A stretch of DNA of 64,000 nucleotides from Bacteroidales bacterium (GTDB taxonomy: Bacteria > Bacteroidota > Bacteroidia > Bacteroidales > JAIOZK01), in the NCBI GenBank assembly GCA_021740625.1, contig JAIOZK010000010.1, positions 62,001 through 126,000 on the forward strand, given 5' to 3'. Shown here piece by piece: positions 56,700-64,000 of the stretch. The stretch's first letter is position 1, and each line of letters opens with the position of its first letter. The position numbers and the translations under genes are program-made. The notes beneath the pieces are model-generated. The model was not told the origin of the DNA. It saw only the letters and a list, made by a program, of their open reading frames with translations, and searched no databases.

Positions 56700-59129
56700 T
56701 TACCGAACCACGATCTGGTGGTTGGAAGTTCCTGCGGTTGTTTCAACCTGAATGATATACATTCCGTTTGTGAAATCGGAAGTAATGACCTTGGTCAGTT
56801 CATTCGGATTGTTGTTTTCGTAAACAAGTTGTCCTACATAATTCACGATGCGGATATTGGTAACTTCGTGATTTGCCTGGATATTGATATGATCCTGTAC
56901 CGGGTTGGGGTAAATGAGAATTCCGTTATTTTCTCCATATTCATTTACACCTGTAACAATATCCAGCATGGCTTCCACTTCCGTGATCGGAGCATTGGGG
57001 TCATTGCTGTTAATTTCCATGGTTGCGAAGTATGAACCATTGTCGAGTCCTGTTCCGTCAAATGTAACAGTGAGTTCTTCCGACTCACCCGGGGCAACAG
57101 TTCCTGCTTCAGGAGCAACTGACAACCAGTTTGGCATTGCTGTACCTGTGAGGTAACCCTTGATGGTCCAGTTATAATTCAGGTCGGGATTGCTGGAAAG
57201 ATGTGTCCAGGCCACGCCTGATTTAATCCAGTCACCATTGGGATCGGCCGGTCCTTCATCATTTCCGGCGGGGAAAGTTCCGGGTTGGGTCTGGTTGATC
57301 ATATAACCAACCCAGAGGTCTTCACCGGTCACAACAACTGGATCATCCAGTTCAATGTTGACCCAATCACCGAGTATCGGTGTAAAATTCTGAGATGTAA
57401 GCAGGTCACCGGCCTGGTTGTTCATGCCTTCGCCATAAATCCTGGCCTGGAAGTTATCAGCATCTTCGTTAATGTGCACATCCATGCTGGTAAGTTCCAT
57501 GCCGGCATACTGAACGATCATGTCGTTGGGGAATCTGGCTGCAACTTCCCAGATACCGCCATCGGTAAGTCCAATGCCACCTGCAGGATCACCTGCATAG
57601 GTAAGTGTAACATCATCTCTTGCAGGAGCAGCCGGGCCCGGCTTTGGATTTGGCATTTGCTGAATATCCAGCACAATGCTCTTGATCTTTGTCGTGGGTG
57701 CCGGAGCAGGTGCACTTGTTTTCTTACTGTCCAGGTCGTAAATAATGTCTACATCGAATTCCAGATCGGCAAAACCAACATTTTCCACAGTCAGCATCTG
57801 ATCTTCGGTCTGACCTTCTTCAAGAGCAGCGCTCATGGAAGTGGGGTCGACAGCAATGAGGGGATCTGATGGAGCCGAGAGTTCTGTCCATTCAAAATCG
57901 TCGAAATAGAACATGGGTGTTTCCCCTGACTGCGCACCGGCAAAGATATCAATACCACCCAGTTGCAAGGTGCCGGGTTCATTGCTATTGGCTTGCTGGC
58001 TGAACTGGAATTCATGCACGAGGGTGCCATCGATATAAACTTCAGCCCAGTCAGCATCAAGGTCTATATCATTTTCAACATAAACCCATTCGTCATGATT
58101 ATAAAAAAACGAATAGTCTTCGCCTCCAACTGTCAATATTCCCTCATCCAGTTCAAAGAAGTATACTTCATAGGCCCATTCGATACCGGGTTGCTCGAAG
58201 TGCTGGATGTTATAATAACCACCAAAACCGGAAGGAACATAAATATAGAAATTGACCTCATAAACACCTGAGGTTTTGTTTCCAAAAGGACCTACCAGGT
58301 CGGTCACACCTTCTACAAGTGCTGAATTTGTGGGGCTGTATGCCTGTGCATCAGAGATGAGTGCATCTTCATCACCTCCGGTTGCACCGCTCCAGGTAGT
58401 CCACCAGTCTGATTGCTCTGCAAGATATTCGCCGGCATTGTATGATTCCATGTCATCGAAGAACAGGACAACCGGCAGTTGTTCATAGTTGTAATCATCG
58501 AAGTAGTATTTGGCTGTCATACCTGAAGTAGCACCTGCATAATGGTTCATGCCACCGAGCTGCAGTTCACCGGGTTCTCCATCAGATGTAAGGCTGAACT
58601 GCCAGCTATGAATGAAATTTCCTTCAATGTATAATTCTGCATTGTCATTGTTCAGGTCGATGATGTTCACAACTTCAACCCATGCATCCATGGTGTATGC
58701 AAAAGTTGCAGCATTTTCACCGCCAGCATGAATATAGCCGGTTCCGTCATCATCAAAATAGCATTCCATGGCCCATTCAATACCGGGTTGTTCGTAATGC
58801 TGGATATTGTAATATCCTCCAAAACCCGAAGGGACATAATAATAAAATGATACCTCGTATCTGCCAGAGGTTTTGTTGCCCAGTGGTAAAACCAGGTCGG
58901 TGATATCTTCAACCAAAACTGAATTGGAACCACTCATGGCCTGGTCATCGCTGATGATACCATCTTCATCTCCACCCGGGGCTCCGCTCCAGGTTGTCCA
59001 TTCTGCAGATTGTTCTGCAAGATATCCGCCTACCGTGTAGCTATCAAAGTCATCTTCATAAATGACCTGTGCATTTGCGGTAAACAAAAACATAAAAAAT
59101 GTTGCTGAAAGAAGTAGAACTTTTTTCAT
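56700..59129 (-). CDS. T9SS-secreted protein with two WTTWS domains and an abnormal-spindle-like repeat domain
   Basis: The protein has 809 residues. After a signal peptide (KKVLLLSATFFMFLFTANAQ) come two WTTWS domains (about 24-216, DSYTVGGYLAEQSAEWTTWS; about 220-415, ESYNAGEYLAEQSDWWTTWS). An Ig-like region follows (VDPTSMSAALEEGQTEDQML, about 422-465), then a domain with WVNIELDDPVVVTGEDLWVG and WTHLSSNPDLNYNWTIKGYL (about 490-660), like gingipain cleaved-adhesin domains. A second Ig-like part (WLSVAPEAGTVAPGESEELT) and a C-terminal sorting domain (ILIYPNPVQDHINIQANHE) end it. It should be cell-surface or secreted. A minus-strand -7-like TAAATTTG is at 59170-59177. Confidence 0.85.
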   Translation of the reverse strand: MKKVLLLSATFFMFLFTANAQVIYEDDFDSYTVGGYLAEQSAEWTTWSGAPGGDEDGIISDDQAMSGSNSVLVEDITDLVLPLGNKTSGRYEVSFYYYVPSGFGGYYNIQHYEQPGIEWAMECYFDDDGTGYIHAGGENAATFAYTMDAWVEVVNIIDLNNDNAELYIEGNFIHSWQFSLTSDGEPGELQLGGMNHYAGATSGMTAKYYFDDYNYEQLPVVLFFDDMESYNAGEYLAEQSDWWTTWSGATGGDEDALISDAQAYSPTNSALVEGVTDLVGPFGNKTSGVYEVNFYIYVPSGFGGYYNIQHFEQPGIEWAYEVYFFELDEGILTVGGEDYSFFYNHDEWVYVENDIDLDADWAEVYIDGTLVHEFQFSQQANSNEPGTLQLGGIDIFAGAQSGETPMFYFDDFEWTELSAPSDPLIAVDPTSMSAALEEGQTEDQMLTVENVGFADLEFDVDIIYDLDSKKTSAPAPAPTTKIKSIVLDIQQMPNPKPGPAAPARDDVTLTYAGDPAGGIGLTDGGIWEVAARFPNDMIVQYAGMELTSMDVHINEDADNFQARIYGEGMNNQAGDLLTSQNFTPILGDWVNIELDDPVVVTGEDLWVGYMINQTQPGTFPAGNDEGPADPNGDWIKSGVAWTHLSSNPDLNYNWTIKGYLTGTAMPNWLSVAPEAGTVAPGESEELTVTFDGTGLDNGSYFATMEINSNDPNAPITEVEAMLDIVTGVNEYGENNGILIYPNPVQDHINIQANHEVTNIRIVNYVGQLVYENNNPNELTKVITSDFTNGMYIIQVETTAGTSNHQIVVR

Positions 59130-59202
59130 AGTTTATTTGTTTTAAGTTAGTAATTAGGTTTACTCATAGCAAATTTAAGGAATGTTTGGATAAATTAAAA
59201 GA

Positions 59203-60153
59203 TTAATTGCCGCTTTTAAAGTATTTCCCCTGCCAGATGTTTCTTTCTTTTAGTTTTAGTTCAATCCTGTTCAGGATTTGGTCGTTCCTGATATGCCCCC
59301 AACCCGGACCTGCGAGAAACCTGGGTGGTACCTCACCAGCAAATCTTTCAACCACAATCAGTGGGCTCAGCCTTACCAAAAAATCGATTATAAACTCAAT
59401 GTATTCTTCCAGAGAAAAAAAAGTAAATTTTCGGGGGTTTTCCAGAAACTCTTTTTCCATGGGGGTACCTTTGATGATCTGAAGCTGATGAAACTTAATG
59501 TTGTTCAGTGGCAATTTGGAAATGACCTCAGCTTCTTTAAGCATCTTGCTTTTGCTTTCTCCCGGCAATCCGAAGATCAGATGTGCTCCTGTTTTAATCC
59601 CTTTTGATGCTGTTTTCTCAATGGCCTCAACCGTTTGTTCAAAGCGATGTCCACGGTTGATCTTCTGCAGTGTTTCATTGTATATGGATTCAATACCATA
59701 TTCGAGGATGATATATTTGCTTTTGGCGAGATGCTGAAAATAGTCAAGTTTTTCATCATCAATGCAATCGGGCCTGGTGCCGATCACAAGGCCGACCACT
59801 TCCTGGAACCGCAGGGCCTGGTCGTAAATTTTTTTCAGATAATCCAGCGTAGCATAAGTGTTCGAATACGCCTGAAAATAAGCCAGGTATTTGCTTGCTT
59901 TTCTGTAACGGTTCTTGTGGAATTCTATTCCCTCTTTGATTTGCTGGGCAACTGATTTGGAAGGATGGCAATAAGAAGGATTAAAAGCATCGTTGTTACA
60001 ATAGGTGCAGCCTCCTACGGCAATGGAACCATCCCGGTTCGGACAGGTAAAGCCTGCATCCACAGTTAATTTCTGTATCCGCTCGCCGAAATGTTTTCTG
60101 AAATAATTTGCATAAGCATTAAACCTCCTTTGATGTCCCCATTCAAATTCCAT
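59203..60153 (-). CDS. Radical SAM protein, TIGR01212/YhcC family
   Basis: The protein has 316 residues. The cluster-binding motif is GFTCPNRDGSIAVGGCTYCN, Cys-x3-... with the later CxxC, in the unusual spacing of the YhcC group. SAM-binding strands include YGIESIYNETLQKINRGHRF and THLIFGLPGES-like AHLIFGLPGESKSKML. The C terminus (VERFAGEVPPRFLAGPGWGH) is family-typical. The substrate is unknown for the family. It is a single gene between the T9SS genes and the transporter. Confidence 0.88.
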   Translation of the reverse strand: MEFEWGHQRRFNAYANYFRKHFGERIQKLTVDAGFTCPNRDGSIAVGGCTYCNNDAFNPSYCHPSKSVAQQIKEGIEFHKNRYRKASKYLAYFQAYSNTYATLDYLKKIYDQALRFQEVVGLVIGTRPDCIDDEKLDYFQHLAKSKYIILEYGIESIYNETLQKINRGHRFEQTVEAIEKTASKGIKTGAHLIFGLPGESKSKMLKEAEVISKLPLNNIKFHQLQIIKGTPMEKEFLENPRKFTFFSLEEYIEFIIDFLVRLSPLIVVERFAGEVPPRFLAGPGWGHIRNDQILNRIELKLKERNIWQGKYFKSGN

Positions 60154-60162
60154 GGGGTAAAA

Positions 60163-60200
60163 TTAAAAAAACCTGCCCACAAAGTTGTGAACAGGTTTTT
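60163..60200 (-). terminator. Rho-independent terminator after the POT transporter gene
   Basis: AACCTG (60170-60175) pairs with CAGGTT (60192-60197), with inner CACAA/TTGTG. A/T runs flank the stem on both sides. Confidence 0.8.
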
Positions 60201-60229
60201 CAGATTATCCATTGCACTTCTATAGTTGA

Positions 60230-61918
60230 TTATGAGCTAGTTGTTCTTTCCAAACGTTTTAGGATTGAGAATATGAAGATAGCAGAGAGGATACACAATA
60301 CGACGAGTACGGCCCACACACCCCAGAGCGGGATGATATCCCAGAGCGAACCCGGAACTACAATGAGGTAGTTACCAATGGCAGTGGCTGCCAGCCATCC
60401 GCCCTGCATCAAACCCTTGTATTTAGGGGGTGATACTTTGGATACAAATGAGATACCCATGGGACTAAGGAACAATTCTGCTACCGTCAGTGTAAAGTAG
60501 GTCGAGATCAGCCAGTATGGAGAAACGAGTTTGTCCACTGGGGCAACTGTACCTCCGATTTCGCTGGGGCTATAGCCCATGAGACTGAGTGAACCTATCA
60601 GCATAATAACGAAAGCAAGTGAAGTGATCAGCATACCGATCCCGATCTTTTTTGGAGCGGAGGGCTCTCTGTTCACCCTGTTCAGATAACTGAATATTGC
60701 AACAATTATCGGAGTGAGGGCAACGATAAAGAAGGGGTTGAAATGCTGAAATTTCTGCGGTGAGAAAGGATTTACATCTGCGTAAGTTGTGTATCTCAGG
60801 TAAGCCAGCACGGCAAACACGACAAATGCTATTCCTCCAATCAGACGTGTTTTCCCTTTGCTTTGCTTTCTGAACAGGAATACCAGGCCGATTACCGAAA
60901 GGAATATTGGCAGGAGCCCGAATAGATCGAAAAACAGGTTGGTTGCCTTTCCAACCGTTGACTGTGTATAATCACGTGCAAAGAAAGTAAGTGTCAAGCC
61001 ATTCTGATGGAAAGCCATCCAGAAGAAGATCACCACAAAGAACACCAGACCAAGGGCGGTAAGGCGATCTTTGGTTTGTTTGGGTGTCAGGGTTATCATC
61101 TGGTCTTTCATGTCGGCATTGGCTGCCTTTTGTTTTTCTGTAAAGTCAGCGCTCTTGTAATATTTTCTAAAGCCCCAGAATATCAGCATGGAAGCGATCA
61201 GGGAAATACAGGCCACGCCAAAACCAAAGTGGTAGGAACGGCTCAGGGCATCGATATAGTCGGTTGAAAACTGACCAAGGGATGAAAGGCTTACTGAAGG
61301 ATCTTGCATTTGGGCAATATCCAGGTATTTTGATGCATCCGTCAGTTCGCCATCCACAAATTTATGAGCAAGGGCAGGGATGCGGGCATCGTATACGAAA
61401 TTGAATTTTGCCAGAACCCAGTTACTCACGGCTTCGGCTGTAGTGGGAGCAAACATAGCGCCGATATTAATACCCATGTAAAAAATATTAAAGGCAATAT
61501 CACGCTTTTTGCTGTATTTGGGATCGTCGTATAAGTTGCCAACCAGTGCCTGCAAGTTCCCCTTGAACAAACCGGTCCCCAATGAAATCACTGCAAGAGC
61601 ACCTACAACCAGTGCAAAGCCTGCATTCATTTTGGTAGGGATGGCCAGCATCAGGTAACCGACAAACATCACCACCATACCGATACCGATGGTTTTTCCA
61701 TACCCTAATACTTTGTCAGCCAGAAATCCTCCTAGCAAAGGAAGAAAGTAAACGAAGAACAGGAATATCCCATAAACCTGGCTTGCCTGGCCCGGTGTAT
61801 AGCCATATTTTGCCTGCAGGAAAAGTACGAAAATAGCGATCATGGTATAAAACCCGAAGCGCTCTCCCATGTTGGCAAAAAATGCTACAAACAAACCTCT
61901 TGGATGATCTTTTAACAT
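60230..61918 (-). CDS. POT-family (proton-dependent oligopeptide) MFS transporter
   Basis: The protein has 562 residues and about 14 hydrophobic helices. The first helix reads FANMGERFGFYTMIAIFVLF, where the family proton-coupling motif ExxERFxYY has its first Glu replaced by Asn (N-x-x-E-R-F). LLGGFLADKVLGYGKTI is the MFS A motif after helix 2, and GTGLFKGNLQALVGNLY is the family signature for helix 4-5. It should import di- or tripeptides; the altered motif may change coupling. It is a single gene with its own promoter and terminator. Confidence 0.9.
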   Translation of the reverse strand: MLKDHPRGLFVAFFANMGERFGFYTMIAIFVLFLQAKYGYTPGQASQVYGIFLFFVYFLPLLGGFLADKVLGYGKTIGIGMVVMFVGYLMLAIPTKMNAGFALVVGALAVISLGTGLFKGNLQALVGNLYDDPKYSKKRDIAFNIFYMGINIGAMFAPTTAEAVSNWVLAKFNFVYDARIPALAHKFVDGELTDASKYLDIAQMQDPSVSLSSLGQFSTDYIDALSRSYHFGFGVACISLIASMLIFWGFRKYYKSADFTEKQKAANADMKDQMITLTPKQTKDRLTALGLVFFVVIFFWMAFHQNGLTLTFFARDYTQSTVGKATNLFFDLFGLLPIFLSVIGLVFLFRKQSKGKTRLIGGIAFVVFAVLAYLRYTTYADVNPFSPQKFQHFNPFFIVALTPIIVAIFSYLNRVNREPSAPKKIGIGMLITSLAFVIMLIGSLSLMGYSPSEIGGTVAPVDKLVSPYWLISTYFTLTVAELFLSPMGISFVSKVSPPKYKGLMQGGWLAATAIGNYLIVVPGSLWDIIPLWGVWAVLVVLCILSAIFIFSILKRLERTTSS

Positions 61919-61972
61919 AAGCTTAGCTTTTGATTAATAATTAATTGACCTTCTTTTTTTTCTCAGAGCCTA

Positions 61973-62003
61973 CAAAAATAAATAAATAAGTAAGCCGTGC
62001 AAG
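61973..62003 (-). promoter_or_regulatory. Promoter of the POT transporter gene
   Basis: The minus strand has CTTG (62000-62003), 19 nt, then TATTTTTG (61973-61980): exact spacing and a full -7 match, with three of four bases at -33. Confidence 0.6.
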
Positions 62004-62130
62004 CAGATTCGGATCGAGGGTAAATAATTTAGAAAGGCTAAAAATAGGAGGGGTTGGTAGTCTGCAATCGGCACTTGGCAGTCGGCAGTCATTTTACCTT
62101 CGTTGTTAAACATTTCTTTGCCTGTTTTTT

Positions 62131-62943
62131 TTACAAGCTGATGATTACATCTTTCAGCAATTTAACCAGTTTCTTTTCGGCGATGCCCGCCACTTCCAGT
62201 ATATCTTTAATATCAACTTTTTCCAGATGATCCGGGTCGCATTCATCGGTGAGTACGGAAATTGCAGCCACAGGCAGTTTCATCTGGTTGGCTACGATCA
62301 CCTCGGGTGCTGTGGACATGCCAACCACATCGGCTCCTGCATTCTTCAGGTAGCGGTATTCGGCCCGGGTTTCCAGGTGCGGTCCGGAAACGGCAACATA
62401 CACCCCTTTGTGGAGCTGGATGCCCAACTTTTTTGCACTTTCCCTGATCTTTTTGTTGAGGCTTTCCGAATATGGGTTGGAAAGATCCACGAAACGCGAT
62501 CCGAATTCTTCGTGTTCCTTACCACGCAGGGGACTGCCCGGAATCATGTTGATATGGTCCTCGATCAGCATCAGGTCTCCTTTTTTCATGCTGAGGTTCA
62601 TGGCACCTCCGGCATTGGAAATAAACAGATATTGGATCCCCAGCATCCTCATCACCCGGATTGGGTAGGTAATCTCATCCAGTTCATAACCTTCATAATA
62701 ATGAAAACGGCCCTGCATGGCCAGAATGGTTTTGCCGTTGAGTTTGCCATAAATCAATTTTCCGGGATGAAATTCTACTGTGGATACGGGGAAGTGTGGA
62801 ATGTCTTCATAACCAATGGTATCGATGATATCGAAATGATCCATCATATGCCCGAGCCCTGTTCCCAGGATAATACCGATCTCAGGGTCTGATATTCCCT
62901 GTTCCTTTAAAAAGGCAATGCTTTCTTTGATCTTATCTGTCAT
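62131..62943 (-). CDS. Purine nucleoside phosphorylase (trimeric, PNP/MTAP family)
   Basis: The protein has 270 residues. The phosphate-binding loop is GIILGTGLGHMMDHF, followed by AMQGRFHYYEGYELDEITYP, LFISNAGGAMNLSMKKGDLM (base-binding region) and VVGMSTAPEVIVANQMKLPV (substrate site). It splits inosine and guanosine by phosphate to base and ribose 1-phosphate. It is a single gene beside the repeat region. Confidence 0.93.
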   Translation of the reverse strand: MTDKIKESIAFLKEQGISDPEIGIILGTGLGHMMDHFDIIDTIGYEDIPHFPVSTVEFHPGKLIYGKLNGKTILAMQGRFHYYEGYELDEITYPIRVMRMLGIQYLFISNAGGAMNLSMKKGDLMLIEDHINMIPGSPLRGKEHEEFGSRFVDLSNPYSESLNKKIRESAKKLGIQLHKGVYVAVSGPHLETRAEYRYLKNAGADVVGMSTAPEVIVANQMKLPVAAISVLTDECDPDHLEKVDIKDILEVAGIAEKKLVKLLKDVIISL

Positions 62944-63592
62944 GTGTTGCAGTTTTTTTGGTTTTCAAAAGTAAGAAAAAGGGGGAGATTGGATGTTGGC
63001 GGTATGATATAAAAAAGTAGTTGCTGAAAAGATCTCTCCGCTCAGCTCCTGTGAAATACTTACCCCACGCTTCAGCGTGGGGGTTAAGACGGTTAGCGGC
63101 CGCTTGACTGTGCTTTAGCCCAAAAAACATGCATTTCAATTTTGGATGGGGCTAAAGCCCCTGAAATGTTTTTATCGTTTTGCCCCCACGCTGAAGCGTG
63201 GGGAAATTTAACAATTTGGGACATGAAAGCGGATGCTTTATACCGGATATAGGCGGTATGATATAAAACAGTAGGTGCAGAATAGATCATTCCGCTCAGC
63301 TCCTGCGAAATACTTACCCCACGCTTCAAGCGTGAGGGTTAAGACGGTTAGCGGCCGCTTGACCGGGCTTTAGCCCAAAAGGTATGCATTTCAGCTTTGG
63401 TTGGGGCTAAAGCCCCCTGAAAAATTTTTATGGTATTTGTGCCCCCCCCTACGCTGAAGCGTGGGGAAAGTAGGATGCATCCAGCCCCACATCACTACGT
63501 TTACGGGATTTCGCTTCGCTCAACATCCAGTATCCTTAAAATACCGGCATGAATTTCTCGTTATTTAGAATGTATCAAAGAAAAAGTTCAAA
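62944..63592. other. Intergenic stretch with palindromic tandem repeats
   Basis: About 650 nt with no credible gene: open frames on the minus strand here are within repeats. The tandem element covers most of it. The end (63476-63592) is AT-rich and includes a short sequence TTTCGCTTCGCTCAAC of the type seen in REP-like repeats. Confidence 0.6.
62991..63475. repeat. Two tandem ~254-bp units with nested palindromes
   Basis: The units are offset by 254 bp (GGCGGTATGATATAAAA at 62998 and 63252). Each holds a hairpin CCCCACGCTTCAGCGTGGGG-like, an inner GGGCTTTAGCCC / GGGGCTAAAGCCCC pair and a second hairpin CCCCACGCTGAAGCGTGGGG. The two outer hairpins of copy 1 (63063-63082 and 63184-63203) are each self-palindromic and are reverse complements of each other. 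The second unit is slightly degenerate. This resembles non-autonomous REP/BIME-type elements; no transposase is present. Confidence 0.85.
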
Positions 63593-64000
63593 ATGTCAAT
63601 TACAAAGATTTTACTCATCAGTGCAATGGTGCCGCTCATGTTTGTTGCAAGAGCCTGCGAACAGAGTGAACCGGATTCATTGATGAAAGGTGATCAAAAA
63701 AACACGAAAAAAATGAAAGAACATAAATTTAAAATTCAAAAATCCGAGGAGGAGTGGAGGATAGTACTTGGCGAGCAGGAATATCATATTTTGCGGGAAA
63801 AGGGAACAGAACCTGCATTTACCGGAAAGCTATATGACAATAAGCAAAACGGTATTTATTTGTGTGCTGCCTGTTCGGAGCCGCTTTTCAGCTCAGAAAC
63901 AAAATTCGAATCGTGTACTGGCTGGCCAAGTTTTTACAAGCCACTGGCTGATTCTGCAGTGCTTGAAGAAAGTGATGATCGTTATGGCATGAAAAGAACC
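63593..64000 (+). CDS. msrB: Exported peptide-methionine (R)-S-oxide reductase MsrB (3' part outside window)
   Basis: The first 136 residues are in the window. ATG 63593-63595 begins an N-terminal hydrophobic segment ending in Cys (LISAMVPLMFVARACEQSE), so it may be a lipoprotein, although the Arg before Ala-Cys is unusual. The MsrB domain follows from KSEEEWRIVLGEQEYHILRE, with KGTEPAFTGKLYDNKQNGIY, the first zinc pair in CAACSEPLF, and FESCTGWPSFYKPL, a strongly conserved block. The catalytic Cys would lie beyond the window. It repairs oxidised methionines of exported proteins. Confidence 0.9.
   Translation, partial: MSITKILLISAMVPLMFVARACEQSEPDSLMKGDQKNTKKMKEHKFKIQKSEEEWRIVLGEQEYHILREKGTEPAFTGKLYDNKQNGIYLCAACSEPLFSSETKFESCTGWPSFYKPLADSAVLEESDDRYGMKRT

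Noticed and set aside
62933-63329. Minus-strand frames of 68-78 codons
   Set aside because: They fall in the palindromic tandem repeat and translate the repeat itself.

Overview
The window looks like chromosome of a Bacteroidota member, probably Bacteroidales/Marinilabiliales-like. The evidence is three secreted proteins with type IX secretion (T9SS) C-terminal sorting domains, promoters of the TTTG-N19-TAnnTTTG type, an outer-membrane protein style typical of the phylum, little use of Shine-Dalgarno sites, and core genes (MutS, RsfS-FtsH-LUD-CdsA-Psd, BirA, YjjG) in the order and form seen there. No phage, plasmid, CRISPR or transposase gene is visible.

Layout. 1-5.2 kb: partial outer-membrane protein, SpoU methyltransferase, mutS, tRNA-Gly(GCC) and tRNA-Leu(UAA). 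5.2-13.8 kb (minus): a lone exported protein and a DMT exporter, then a four-gene sugar operon (SSS symporter, sugar nucleotidyltransferase, APH-type kinase, periplasmic GH2 beta-galactosidase). 13.8-18.5 kb: ECF sigma factor, TPR/LuxR-type membrane regulator with a small partner, C1B cysteine peptidase, DUF1761 protein. 18.7-28.1 kb: a split tungstate/molybdate set (WtpB and WtpC at one end, ModE-like regulator, WtpA and an ALDH7 dehydrogenase at the other). Between them lie a PQQ-propeller protein, a sulfite-oxidase-fold protein and an odd array of tRNA-derived repeats in front of tRNA-Gly(CCC). 28.3-33.8 kb: a secreted nickel superoxide dismutase, an AraC regulator and four secreted proteins, two of them unrecognised. 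34-36.2 kb: a tungsten-type aldehyde:ferredoxin oxidoreductase. 36.5-43.6 kb: a NarL-type two-component pair and a pst phosphate operon ending in a porin. 43.6-51.9 kb: birA, the rsfS-ftsH-LUD-DUF2007-cdsA-psd cluster, a HAD nucleotidase and an SPFH/ribbon-helix-helix/unknown module. 52-59.1 kb: three adjacent T9SS proteins sharing one repeated domain. 59.2-64 kb: radical SAM protein, POT transporter, purine nucleoside phosphorylase, a palindromic tandem repeat and a partial exported MsrB.

The genes that most plausibly work together are the metal set. WtpABC would import tungstate for the aldehyde:ferredoxin oxidoreductase, a ModE-like protein would regulate it, and the ALDH shares an operon with the binding protein. 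The secreted NiSOD lies next to this set but is transcribed divergently. The sugar operon reads as import, release of galactose, 1-phosphorylation and nucleotide activation.

The least expected signals are the NiSOD whose nickel hook is exposed by a signal peptide, the 4 x 78-bp tRNA-like array carrying an inserted palindrome, a 240-bp dispersed repeat that supplies one gene's stop codon and lies in front of the pst genes, paired 102-bp fold-back elements, and the T9SS domain family. All coordinates and motif positions come from reading the sequence; no database search was run.
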